A stretch of 64,000 nucleotides of DNA from Pleodorina starrii (GCA_030267565.1 BRXU01000022.1:1136001-1200000); one strand, 5' to 3'. Positions 24,190 to 36,384 are shown, counted from the first letter of the stretch. Numbers and translations: made by a program. Notes: generated by a model from the letters alone, not told the origin.

Positions 24190-27100
24190 TCACGTCCTCG
24201 CCGCGATGCGCCGCCGCCGCATCACCAGCACCACCAGCAGCGCCGCCAGCAGCCCCAGCATCACCGCATTCTCCAAATTAGCCGCCTCCACATCCAACCC
24301 CCCGCCGCCGCGGCCGCCAGCTCTCACCGCCTCAAGCCGCGCGAGCCAGCGCTCCGCCGCCGCCGCCGCACACTCCAGCGCCGCCAGCACCGCCACCACC
24401 ACTGCGCTTTCGCCGCCGCTCGCCGCCGCGGTCGCAGCCGCCCCATTGTCCGTCGAGCTGCCGCCCTGCGGCTGCGGCAGCGCTCCTTCCCCTGGCCCTG
24501 GCGCAGCCGCGCGGGTGGCGGAGCCCCAAGTACGGACCTGGGCCCAGCGCCTCGCCGCGTCCCATCCACGTGCTAGTGCGTGGCGCCCCGCCAGCGGCTC
24601 CAGCCATCCTTCGATGCGCATTCCCGCCAGGGCCAGCAGGGGGGCGAGGGCGCGGCTGGAGCGGACGCCCGCCACCTCGAAGGACCTGCAGACGGAAGAG
24701 GGAGGGCCGTTGGCCGGGTGGATGGCAGGATAGACGCACAGGAGCCCCGTCATTTCGAAGCTAACTAGTCTTGAGGGAGACCCGAACAGCCACACTGCCG
24801 AGTCGCTCCGTGCGGCGCGGGGGGAGTAGGGGCGGCGTGCGGGGGGAGGAGAGGCGCGGACACGACTGGAACGCCGTACCTGAAACCCGACCTGCCCATC
24901 CGGTCCTGCTCGTCGGGTGGAGGCCACAACCCACACCTCACGGCGCCGCACCCGGTACGGTACGATACCCGATGATGTGCACGCAAGGCCCCGCCTCCGC
25001 CCTTCCCCCTTCCCCCTCCCCCCCAACCGCCACCGCCACCGCCACAACGCCACTCACTTGAGCCACAGCTGGCGCGCAAACGTTGCGTTCTCCGTCACGC
25101 CCACCCCCAGGTAGTGCGCCCAGCCCAGGTAGAACAGCCCCTCGGGGTCGCCCGCCGCAGCGGCCGCCCGGTACCAGGCCACCGCGTCGGCCGCGGGGGA
25201 CAGCCCCAGCACGGCGCGACGGGTGGGCAGCTGGCCGGCCGGCACCAGCGGCGGCGGCGGCGGGGGCTTGATGCTGGACACCAGCGGCGGAACATCGGAT
25301 AGCCCGCTGTTCGAGCTGGAGTTGGAGCTGGAGTTGGAGGCCGGTGGAGCCGTGGAGTTGGCGGCAGTGGTGGCGTTGGCAGCAGTGGTGGAGTTGGCGG
25401 CAGTGGTGGCGTTGGCGGCAGTGGTGGCGTTGGCGGCAGTGGTGGCGTTGGCGGCAGCGGCTTCCGCCGGCTTGGCCGACGCCGCGGCGGCGGCGCCTTC
25501 GGCGCCCGCACCGCCCGCGCCGCCTTCAGCGGCGGTAACCCCCGCGGACGGCTGCGTCCCCGCCTCCACCTTCTCCTCCTTCGCTGCCGCCGGCGTCGCC
25601 ACCGCCACCGCCACCGCCGCCGCGGCGGCAGAGTCATCCCCGTCGGCGCCCGCCTTCTTAACCGCTTCCTTCCCTTCGCCACCGGCCGCGACGCTGGCCG
25701 CTTTGGCCGCCTCGCCGTCGCCGCTGCCACCGACGGCCTCCGCCCCCGCCGCCTCCCCAGGCGCAGACTGCACCCCGGCATCGGCACCGGCAGCGCCCTC
25801 CCCTTCCTCCGCAGCCTCATCGTCCGCTGCACCGGGCGGAGCCGCATCCCCGCTGGCGGTCTTGTGCGGTGGTGGTGCCGCGGCAATCATCAAGTGCGCC
25901 AGCTCTATCATGGCGCCCGTGTGACCCATCTTGGCGGCCCTGCGAGCAAGGGACGGAGGCGGGGAAGGAACGCAGTTGCGATGACGGTCCTACTCCTACG
26001 CTTTCCGCATCTCAGAGGGAGGGGGGAGATACCGGTACGCGGGGAAAGGGAAAGGGAGAGGGAGAGGGAAAGGGGAACCCGCAGCCGCCAAGTGACCGGG
26101 GAGGTGAGAGGATCCGGCAGGGCGGGGCGACAAGGTAAGGGAGAAGGGCCGCAGCGAGGGGTAATGGCGATGGCGCGGCGGCGGGGTGGTGTGTGTGCAG
26201 AGCAAGCGAAGCGAAGGGAAGCGAAGGGGTGTGGCGGCCGCAGGGGCCGGAGGCGGCGGAGGGTGTGGAGGGACGAGGCGGCGGGATGGCGAAGGGGACG
26301 GGGGAGTGCACAGGTGGTGGGACGGAGGGTGAGCACCCCTGGAGAGAGAGACATGCCTGGCACCGCGGCAGGCTTGAAGAGGGGGGGCCATGAAAAGGGG
26401 GTCGGGGGGGAAGTGAACATGGAGAGGGCCATGAAGACGCAAGACGGTGACCCGGGCCACCCACCGCTCCCCCCCTTCTTCCCCCACCCCCACCACCCCT
26501 TCCTCACCTCTGGAAGTATTTGGCCGCCAGCTTGTCCGCATCAGGCCCCGAGTAGCCGGCTCGCCGCCGCAGCAGCCAGGCGGCGTTGGCGGCGGCGGCG
26601 GCGCTGCCCTGCTCCGCCGCCGTGATGTACGTTAACAGCGCGCCGCGAGTGTCGCCTGCCGGAAGGAGGGAGGGGGGGAGGGGGGCGAGTGGAGAGGGGG
26701 GATGCGGCGGGAGGGGTAGAGCATGACGGTCCAAACAGGCAAGCGGGCGGGGGCGCAATGGTGGGATCGCCAACCTGGCTTTCAGCAAAAGGGGAGGGGA
26801 AGAGGGCGGGGGTCAAGAGCTTGTCAGGGGGAAGGGGAGGGAGGGGCAGGGAGGGGGAAGGGGAGGGAGGGGGAGGGAGGGGGAAGGGGGAAGGGAAGGA
26901 ACCGGGCGCGTGGGCACGCGGTGTATTTGTGTGTGAAAGTCTTTGGATATTAGGGCTGAGAACTGCAGGAGTTTAGAGTTTAGGGTTTTTTTAGGTTTTC
27001 AAGGGTTGGGTCTAGGAGAGTGATGCAGGGGCGCGCGCGCGAGTACGGTAAGGACGCGGACGCGCGTGCACTTGCGCTGTGAACAGCAATGTCGCGCGCG

Positions 27101-30100
27101 AGGCCGCGAGCACGAGTGCCATCAAGACAGTCCAGAAGCCGGCTAATGGACGTCAAAAGCAGCCCAACAGCCCAGGGCGCGCGTGCCACCAGATAACACC
27201 CCACCCCCGTGTACGGGCCGTACAGGGCCATACAAGCAGTACAAGCCGTACGCACCCGCGTCGAGCAGTTTGACCGCCGCCGTGAGTTGCTGTCCCCAGG
27301 TGCTTCGGTCCGCGAACATGGTGCGCAGGTACTGCAGCGCGCGAGTGCAGTTGGCCTCGGTGCCGGCGCCCGCCTCGTACGACAGAGCCAACATGAACGG
27401 CGCCCGCCAGTGACCCAGCTCCATGGCGCGCTTGAAGAGCTCCAGGGCTGTGCGGTGAGAGGGAGGTGGGCATAGGGCCAAAGTGGGCGGGGCGAGAAAG
27501 GCGATGGGGCGGGCGAGGTGACCGCGATCCGGGCGGGTAGAAGGCGCGGCGTGTAGGGTAGGCGGACAGGAAATGAGGGGGGGGGGCGAGGTTAGCGGCA
27601 TGCGGGCATATGCATGTGCTGGTGTGCGGGCATGCACACATGCCGTCTCTGTCGCACATGCGTCTTCGTGTGAATATGCAGTTGGTAACCAACACCAACA
27701 CTCTTCTAGCTGTTCGCCCCCTCGCCGGCAGTCCAACGCCCCGCCCCCCCCCCCACCCCCTCTCTCACCCACCCACCCCCGCACCCCCCCCAGCCGCCCC
27801 TACCCCCCTCACCCAGCGTCTGGTTGGTCGGTGTCCCCGCCCCGTGGAAGTGCATGGTGGCCAGGTTGTACACTGCGTCCGAGCTATTGAGGGCGGCACC
27901 TCGCTCAAAGTGCTGGCGGGCGGCGGTCAGGTTGGCAGCCATGCCCTGGGAAGGGGGGAGGGGGGTTGTCCACGTATAGGCCGGAGGCCGGGAGGGGGAG
28001 GGGAGGGGAGAGGTGGGCGGCGGGTTGGCGGGAGGTGGCGGCGGGTCAAGAGCGCACTGCGCCATGGGAACTGAAAGCGGAGCGGAGCGGTGTGTGCGTG
28101 TGCGTGTGCGTGTGCCGCTGACAGGAGAAAGGAGTGAGGATGTGCGGGCTGCAATGTTGGCAGGATGGGCGCATGCGTCAGGAGGGGAAAGGGAGGACAG
28201 TCCGACTCGGCAAGCTGATGGGGGGGGGAGCGGGGGTAAAAGGCGGGGGCGGGAGCGGGTGGGAAGACGAGTTCGGGGAAAGGAGTACCGGTACCGGGTA
28301 GCAGAGCACAAGCAGCAAGAGCGCGGTGCGAGCAGCCGGAAAGGTCCAAGAAGGAGGAAGCGAGCCCAGGCAGGGCCCCCGGCAGGTGTGGCCTTCGCCG
28401 GGCTAGAGCAGCAGCAGCCTCAGCAGCAGCAGCAGGGTCCTCAGCTTAGCCACGGAGCCTCTGGCAGGCGGCAGTGCCCCATCATTTGTCCACGCCAACC
28501 TCGTCCGCGCCTGCCTCTTGCGCAGCCACCGATCCGCACCGCAGCGGGGCAGCTCACATGTCCGTTCCAGGCCAGCACCCCCAGTCCGTTGTGGGCGGAG
28601 GGGAGACGCTTCTCAGCCGCCTTCTCAAACTGCTCCTTGGCGGCTGTGTAGTTCTGAGGCACGTACAGACCCTGAGGCGCGCGCATGTGGGGGTTGGGGT
28701 TGGGGTTGGAGTTGGGGGGTGGGGGTGGGGGGAAGAGGGAGGCGGGGGGAGGGAGGGAGGGATAGCGGGGAGGGTGCGGGTGTGTGGAGGACGGGGGCGT
28801 GCGTGTTTGCCATCGCGTTCGGGAGGCCCAGGGGCCGGCAGGGGCACCGGAGACGCGCAGTACGTGTGGTGCCGTGGTCTGGTCATGTGACGTGTGTGTA
28901 TGTGTGTGTGTGCGATTGGTGGCCAAGGCCAGGCGTGGCGTGGCGTGCAGGGGGGTTTCAAGAGTAAATATGCAACAATGAAACACAAAGCCCTGCGGGG
29001 GGGGGGCTGCTTAACGTAGTGGTGAGGGAGCCGTGACGTGGACTTGCCCGTAGCGGTGAGGGGTTGGCCCCTAGCCAGGAGCCAGCCCGCGAGACCCACC
29101 TCCCCGCCCGCCCCCCCCCCCGCCCCCCTGCCCTCAATCAGTCAGATCCAGCCCTTCCGCGCCTGCCTTCCCCTCCCCCTCCCGCGCACGTCTCTTAACC
29201 GCACCGACCCGGCCACACAGCCCCCTGGCACGAAGACATGCGCAAACACACACACACACATACACACACTCAAGGGACTCAACTTCCCCCTTCCCCTTCC
29301 CGCTGTTGCCCCCCCCCCCTCCCGCCCTCAACCCAGATCCCCTCCCGGCCCCTCCCGCTCCCCCCCCACCCCACCCTACACACACACGCCCCTCGCCCCC
29401 TCCGTCCTCACCCGCAGGTACATGTAGCCGATGTTGAATATGGCGTAGGGGTCCCCCTGCGCCGCCGCCGCCTGGAAGTCGTGGAAGGCGCCCTCGGGGT
29501 CGGCCTCCATGCCCCGACCCACCAGCCGACGGTAAGCCACGCGGCGCATGGCGTCGGTGTTGCCCCTGCGCATACCCGCCCCCCCCGCCCGCCAGCAACA
29601 CACAGCACAGCAGGTCAGGGGCCTTGAGAGCTAGTCCGAAGCAAAATCGAAACCACGCGGGCATGGGAAATAGTAAAGAGGTGGGACCGCAGCGGTGGGA
29701 TGGAGGCGAGTTGGCGAGGGGGCGCACGCATGGCGACTGGGTCGGTGGGGAGGTCGGTCGGCAGGGAGGGAGGGAGGTGTCGGGATCAGGCCGCGGCCTG
29801 CCGTATTCGCGGCCTCGGTCTCGCCCGCCCTCGGCCCCGCGGCCCAGCCATCAACCCCCAACCCATACACCCCCACCTCGCCCTTCCGGGACCCTCTCCC
29901 TCCCCCCCCCACACACGATAAGTCTTGTAAGTATTACGGTACTGGGTTCTCGGTCTCCTACGTTCCGTTCGCTGCGATATTGATTTCTCCCCCCCCCCGG
30001 GTTGCGTTCCCTCGTCCCGGGCCGTTTTAATTACCCCCCGGGTTTATATCAAGGAGCATATCACTCCCTGACCCCCCCTCCCCCCCCGGCAGTGCGCACC

Positions 30101-30437
30101 TGAACGCCAGGTCTTCTTCCAAGCTGATGACGTGTTCCCCGTTCTCCGCGTCCTCAGCCGCCACGTAGCCCCCGTCAGCGAACCGCTCCCGCAGGGACAC
30201 CGGCGCCAGGGAGGCGGCGTACCTGCCGTACCGAGGGGGGAGGGGCCGGGGGCGGGGGCCGGGGGCGGGGAAGGGAGGGGAGGCGCGAGGGGTCGAGCAA
30301 GGGCCACTGGCCGCGCCCATCGCTGCCAACAACAGCAGCAGCAGCAGCAACGACGACGCAAAGGACGTCAACCCCCCCAGTGGCATCACAACCAGCGCCG
30401 CCCATACAGCGCCAACAGCACCAGTAGCAATACCAGA

Positions 30438-30468
<31 letters not shown>

Positions 30469-33400
30469 CCGGAGCAGTGGCATTAGCAGCAGCAGTAGGA
30501 GACAACGGCGGTGTCCGCCGGGCGGACGAGCGGGCGCGCCGCTCTTTCCGTACTCGCCCTCCAATCCCGCCTCGACGACACGCGTCTGCCCGCTTCTCTC
30601 CCGCCCCCCCAATCTCCTGCCCGCACCTCTGCTCCTTCTCCACCTCTGCTACCAGGTACAGCGCAGCCAGCTTGCCGAACTGCATACCGCGGGGGCAGCT
30701 GGCGGGGGTGCCGATGCCCTGGGAACAGAGGAGAGGGGGCCCGGGGCGGGGGCCCGGGAGTGGGGTCGGAGGGAGACGTCGTGGTTGAGTGCAGGCGGGT
30801 GACAAAAGATGAAACCGCAGCGCTGGAACGCAGGCGACGTTGGCGAACGGACCCGCGACCCAGCAGGCGGGTGAGGAGCTGAGCCGTGTCGTGTCGTGTC
30901 TGCCGTATGTGGGTCGGCGCAGGCTGCAGGCAGCAGGACAAAGCCCCCCATCCTCCCCCTCCCCCCCTCCTTACCCCCTCCCCCGCCGGCCAACCCCCCC
31001 ACACACCGCCAACTTCCATTCAGCCCCAGCCCCAGCCCCAGCTTTGCCCCTTTGGACTGTTTGTCTCTAAAGCCCCCCTTCCCTCCTACCCCCGCTACCC
31101 CCCGCACCTGGTCGGCGGCGACGCGGCCGCGCGCTCGTTTTATTTCTGCTGGAGATATCAGGTAATCCTCAGGTAATATCCCAGGTAACTGCGTTGCGTT
31201 CCCTCGTCCCGGGCCATTTTAATCGCCCCCCCTCACCTGCGCGTGCCTCTCCGTGAGCGCCATGAGTGCCTCCAGGGAGCCCCCCCTGGCCGCCTGGTGC
31301 AGCGCCTGGGCGGCCCCCATGGGGTCGTGTCGCAACACCTGGTCGGGCAACACTCCAGAGCCCTGGAGGGCAGCCAGCTGGAACGTGGCGGAGGCGGCGG
31401 CGTGCAGGCCTGGAGGGGCAGGGGGGAGAGGAGGGGGGAAAGGAGGGGGGAGAGGGGAGACGGGGAGAGACGGGGTGAGCGATAAGGGAGGGAAGGGGGT
31501 GCAGGTGCAGGAGAGGGGAGGGGCGAGCGAGAGGGGTGTTACAGGCATCAGGTGAAGAGCGATGCCCAGGAAGTGGGAAGGGGTAGAGGGGAGGGGGGAA
31601 GGAGGAGGGATACGGCGAAGGAGCGGCGAGGGTTTCGTGGCGACCGGCGCCACGAGGGCGGACGGACGGGGGGTTTGAGCTTCAAGTGCGGCTGGGGGTA
31701 CTGGCAGCAGCAGCGGCGGCCAGTACCAATGCGAGGGGGCGCGCGGACCGGTGGGGGGAGGGGCTGGGTGACATGTTGACTTGTTATCAGGGAGTTGCCG
31801 CTGCAAAGAAATAAGAAAAGCAGGCGCCACGACACCGGTGCTTGCGGCGTGGACCAGGGCCACGATGTTTGGCATATGAGCGATGTGAGCGGTGGGAGCA
31901 GCGGAGCGGGTTGTGGGCGCAGCGCCTCCCTGGCACTGGGGGGAGCTCAAGGCCCTGAGGGCCCAGGCGGGCTGGCAGCTGAACCCGCCGGTGCCCATCT
32001 GCAAATTCCCTAACTCCACCAACCCCTCACCCGGTGTCCGCCCGCCCCGGTGCCCAGCCATGCCGCCCCCGCCATCCACACCCACACCCACACCCGCCAG
32101 CTCCGAGGCACCGCACCGACCACCGACACACGCAAACCCTAGGCCCACGATGCAATCCTAGCGCAGCCCCTCCCCACCCTTGCAACAGCATCAGCAACAG
32201 CACTGCCACTACCCGCATCAGCACCAGAAGCAGTAGCAGCACCAGAGGCAAGTGCAGCTAGAAAGCTCAGGGCCCGGGGAGGGGGGGCCTCGGCGTGCGG
32301 TGTTGGATGCGGGTCCTAGGTCGGTCAGATCACGCATGGCCAGCTGGGCTTCGCTGGGCCAGGCTGGGCTGGTCTGCGCCGGGCGATGTCACATATGTCA
32401 TGTGGCCCGCGAGGTCCTCGTTCCCCGCTGGTTCTCACCTGCGTGCCGGTTCAATGCTACCTCCACCGCCAGAGGCCGCGGAGCCTCAGGTGGCGGCGGC
32501 GGCGGCGGGGGCGGGGGCGGGGGCGGGCTGCCGTCGGACTGATTCGCTGCCGCCGCCGCCGCCGCCAGGGCCGGGTTGACGTACCGGGAACGAGTCTTTG
32601 GACGGAGGGGCCCCGGGTCGAGTTGGGGTGCGTGCAAAGGAAGCGAGGGGGAAGGGAGGGGAGTGGGAAGGAATGGCGGGGAAGAAGTGAGGCATGCAAC
32701 GGTCAGGTCGCCGGTCGGCTGGACAGAACGGATGCAGGCCCGGCGGTCCGCGGGTTGAGGTTTGTTGAGGGGGGGTTGCGGTCAGCGCTGCTGTAACGCG
32801 GTATCTGGCTTGGGTTCGGAACCGTCAGCGGAAATTTAGGGTTGGAAACGGGGCCTGACGGCAGGCGCCGCGCCGCGCCGCGATGCCGACGTGCGACGCG
32901 ATGCGACGCGATGCGACGCGATGCGGCGCCCTGCGATGCGCGCCCCCTTGCGCGCGTTGCCGGTTGTGGTAAAGGAGGGTTTGCCTGGTCATGGGGCCTG
33001 CCTGTCCAACACGGGGATGGACAACCCCATCCCACCCCCGCAAGGCAATCCGCCCTAACTCGTTCACCGCGCCCTCGACTAACCCCCCTTCCCTTCCCCT
33101 CAGCTGAACCCCGCTGCCCTCCGCATCCTCTCCACCTCCACGCCCTCACCCCCCCCCACTCCGAAAAGGCATCATCAGCACACCCCCTCCTCCTCCTTTG
33201 TGTGTGTGTTCAGTTTCCACAGCACCGCTTGCCGCTCTCCTCTAAGCCTGTACGCGGAGGCCACCCCCTCGGAGTTCGCCCCTTTCCCCCCCCCCCTCCT
33301 CCCGATGCCCGGCCCTCCCCATCCCTGCCTCGACAGCCCCTCCTTCGCCGCGCGCGACCACCTTCTCCTGCCCCCCCGGTCTTTCTCTCACCGCCGCTCC

Positions 33401-36384
33401 GCTGGGCAGTGCCGCCTCCACCAGCTCGTGCAGCGCCCTCAGCTCCTCCAGCCCCGCACTCAGGTTGCGGCGCGAGGGGCTGGCGTAGAGCAGACCCTGG
33501 GCCTCCTTCAGCCTGGGCACAAGCCAAGCAAGGGCAGCAGCAGCAGGAACCAACAGGCGGAGGAGGGGGGTTGAAGAGTGAATTTGCAAGAATGAAACAA
33601 AAAGCGGGGAGGTTTCGCAGTTGCATCGGAAGCAGCGCGGCGCAGCAGCGGCAGCAGCGGCAGGCGGGCGGTGGCGGCACATCTTCAGGTGAAGAACCAG
33701 ATGCAGGAACAGAACGGCGGAGGGGGCAGAGGGCGCATACCCATCACACACGCGGATGGTGGGGGACAGCAGCAGCAGGAGGGCGCGGCGGGGTCAGTAG
33801 GCGGGGCGAGGCGGGACGGGAGGGGCAGCCCGCGGGCCCGCGGGCCGGCGCCAGCCCGCCCCCCCCCCCGCACGTTGCACCACGACCCGTCTCAGTACCA
33901 TGCAGGAGTACCAAAACGTGGCCCGCGAGTCCCCAGGATTCAGACCTGCAAACCCAACGTCGCGCGGCTTTGCACATACGCATGTGCATGTGCATGTGCA
34001 TGTGCAGGGGGACAGCCGACGGCTCGGCCCCGCCCCGGAGCGCTTCGAGGTACCGGTAGGGCCCGGCAGCGGCGAGCGGATGCAGGGGGAGTTGGGCTGC
34101 GCAACTCAGCATTAGGGTTGCCTCCTCTGATAGCATTACCGGTACCCGACAGCCCTCCAGGTAACACATCTCCCCGTAGCGGGGGAAGGGAGGATGCAGG
34201 CGGCGGTCACACCGTTGGCTTCGGGGACCCAGGAGTCAGCCGCTTCAAGCCCACATCCAACACCGAAGCCAAACCCCACCCTCCCCCTAACCTAAGCCCC
34301 GACCACCGCCGCCGCGACCGCAACCACAGCCCCTTATGACCCACTCCCGCCCCCAAACTCACTTCTTCTGTACCTCCGCCACCTTCATGCCGCGCAGTGG
34401 GTCCGGCTTGTCCGGAACCATCGGCGGCGCCGCGTCCGCCGCCTCCTGCGCCGCCAGCGCCGCCGCCCGCGCGGTCGCAGTGGCGTTGTCCGCCGCGCTC
34501 CCACCACCCGCCGCGACGGTCGCTGCCCTAGGCGCCACCGAGCCGCCGACGGCTTCCGCCGCGGCTGCCGCTGTCAGGGCCGCCGCCTCGGCGTCGGTCC
34601 CCGACACAACGCCGCCGCCGGAGGCGGCGGCGGCGGCGATAGACCTGCCGGGAGATTCTGCGGCGGCACCAATGCCAGCGCCGCCGCCAGCGCCGTCTGC
34701 TGCCTCAGCCGGCACCGGTCCCTGCTGCGCCTGCTCGCGCGGCTGCTGCTGCTTCTGCAATGGAAGCAACAACTGCCGCAGCTGCTGCAGCGGCTGGTCG
34801 TGCTGCTGGTCGACCTGCGGCTGGTCAGCCTGTCCCTGTCCCTGCCCCGGCTGCTGTTGCTGTTGATGATCCTGCTGCTGATCCTGCTGCTGCTGCTGGG
34901 CGGGAGGGTGCGCCGCCGCACCGCCCTGGCCCGGGTCCTCCGACAACCCACCGACAACGCTGTCGGACGACGGCTCCGGCTCAGCACCCGCCGCCGCGGC
35001 GGTGCCCGACGAGGGCGCACCGTCGGGAGCTGCGATGCCGACCATCGCCGGCACTTCGACGGACGACCCGGCAGCCGCCTGCGCTGCGCCTGCTTCGGCG
35101 GCCGCCTCCACGGCGACTTCGGCGGTTGCCGCGGCTGCCGCCTGCGCCTGGGCTGCGATGGCCACGGGGTCAGCGACCTCGTGGAGGGCCCGGGCGCTGA
35201 CCGCCTCCACAACCATCACCTGCTGCTGCTGCTGCTGCTCCTGCTGCTGCTGCTGCTCTTGTTGTTGCTCCTGACCCAGATCCGCAGCGGGCTCAGCTAC
35301 TGTGCCGTAGTACGGGTGGCCCTCAGGCAGGCGGTGTGCCCCGGGCTCAAGCTCCGGCTGCTGTTCCGGCTGCTGCTCCTGCTGCTGTCGTGGCTGCCCG
35401 GCGGCCGCGGCTCCTTCGTAGGCAGGAGCGGGACAGCCACCCTGCCAGCTGCACTGCCCAGCCTGCGCCGCGGCGGGCTCGCCACCGGCCCCACCGGCAG
35501 CGGCGCTGGCCCCCAGCGTGGCGGACTCGCCCTCTGGGGCTGCCGCATCGGGAATCGTGCCGTGCTGAGCGCCGTACGCGACGCCGTCCGAGTCAGCGGG
35601 CGGGCGATCCACTTCCGCGCTACCGGGTCGCTGGGCCGCCGGGGCCTCCGACACTCCAGCGGCAGGCTGCGATGGCTGCCGCTCCTGTTCCTGCGGCAGC
35701 AACTGCTCTTGCTGCTGCTCCTCGCGCTGTGGCGGTGGTGGCTGTTGTTGTTGCTGTTGTTGTTGCTGCGGCTGTGGCTGCCTCCGCAGCCACTCCCAGA
35801 AGGGCTCAATGTCTACCTGTTGCTCGCGCAGCTTCCACCACTCCATGTACATCGCGTAATGGTAGGCGGCCTGGTCGTCCGTCGCCGCAGCGCTGTCCGC
35901 CGCGGCCGCAGCCGATGACGCAGCTGCTGCTGCTGGTGGCGCCGTGGTGCCATCGCTGTTGCCGCCGGTCTGCTGATACTGCTGCTGCTGCTGCTGTTCA
36001 AGTTGTCGCTGGGGAGAGGACAACGACGCAAACGGGGCCAGGGCCGCAGAGATGTGAGTCCGTGGACGGGACCATGTTGGCACTCGACAGCCACGAAGAG
36101 GTGGGGTTATAGGGCAGCCGTATGTTGAACAAGGCGTGCGCAGTTCCGGTGGCCAGACCCCCCGGCCTCCTCACCTGCTGGGCGTCATCTTGCAACTGCC
36201 CAACGTCGTGCTGCCCTGCAGGATGTCAGGCCAGGGCATCCCGGGTCGGGTATGGGTGTTGCGCCAGGCGAGGCCCGAGGTCGTAACTCCGACACAACAT
36301 CGCCCATAACAACAGGGTGCCACACGTACCTCCTACGCAGAGAAGGAGGGCAAGAAGACACACCAAGCCCGTCGTCCGCGTCAT
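24190..36384 (-). CDS. HRD3: SEL1L/Hrd3-like ERAD protein with Sel1 repeats
   Basis: This is probably the ER-membrane partner of the Hrd1 ubiquitin ligase that captures misfolded lumenal proteins. Exons in transcript order: 36330-36384, 36175-36215, 34363-36008, 33392-33512, 32439-32595, 31237-31409, 30627-30718, 30100-30222, 29412-29565, 28558-28671, 27813-27945, 27256-27447, 26508-26655, 25058-25939, 24190-24685. They sum to 1,508 residues. A signal peptide starts at residue 1 (TTGLVCLLALLLCVGG). Exon 3 is ~550 residues of Gln/Ala/Pro low complexity. Sel1 repeats follow (e.g. DPYAIFNIGYMYL, PSAHNGLGVLAWNGH, SSDAVYNLATMHFHGAG, DPEGLFYLGWAHYLGVGV), interrupted by an Ala/Glu-rich, sequon-rich insertion. 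A C-terminal hydrophobic helix (about 1480-1498) and a basic tail make it type I. Family members are usually 650-850 residues. The exon at 32439-32595 is the least certain; it joins in phase but has no domain. Confidence 0.88.
25315..25449 (-). repeat. Tandem N-glycosylation sequon array in the Hrd3-like protein
   Basis: Codons for residues about 1214-1262 repeat an 18-nt unit encoding NATTAA or NSTTAA six times. This passes into Asn-Ser-Ser tripeptides, giving eight N-X-S/T sequons in about 45 residues. The segment is predicted to be lumenal, because it lies between an N-terminal signal peptide and the single C-terminal membrane helix. Confidence 0.75.
26945..27005. repeat. Degenerate telomere-like tract in an intron
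   Basis: The tract carries attaggg, gtttagggtttttttagg and ttttcaaggg, spaced like degraded TTTTAGGG units, the Chlamydomonas telomere repeat. It lies inside the 600-nt intron 26656-27255 of the Hrd3-like gene, flanked by purine-rich (ggggagg)n sequence. Confidence 0.45.
30001..30071. repeat. Intronic dispersed repeat, composite copy
   Basis: The left half (gttgcgttccctcgtcccgg, gcc, ttttaat) recurs at about 31192-31228 in another intron of the same gene. The right half (aaggagcatatcactccctg at 30051-30070) recurs at 39068-39087 in an intron of the alpha-galactosidase gene. The junction of two separately dispersed pieces suggests a larger parental element. Confidence 0.65.
31192..31232. repeat. 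Intronic dispersed repeat, left-half copy
   Basis: It matches 30001-30037 closely, with a G/A change in gggcc(g/a)ttttaat, and sits just upstream (in plus order) of an exon boundary at 31237. Confidence 0.6.
32892..32936. repeat. GCGAC/GCGAT pentamer run in an intron
   Basis: About four copies of the decamer gatgcgacgc occur in the intron 32596-33391 of the Hrd3-like gene. The pentamer type is the same as in the satellite at 257-620. Confidence 0.7.
34740..36005 (-). repeat. CAG/CAA-rich trinucleotide coding expansion (poly-Q)
   Basis: Within exon 3 of the Hrd3-like gene, minus-strand CAG with some CAA runs encode several poly-Gln tracts, the longest near 34855-34905, 35215-35275 and 35745-35770, mixed with Ala/Pro/Glu-rich segments. 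The frame stays open for about 548 codons, and the splice sites at 36008 and 34363 join to the neighbours in phase. It is therefore treated as coding. Confidence 0.75.

Noticed and set aside
25223..25924. Ala-rich plus-strand ORF
   Set aside because: It is the antisense of exon 14 of the Hrd3-like gene, whose phases and Sel1 repeats support the minus strand.
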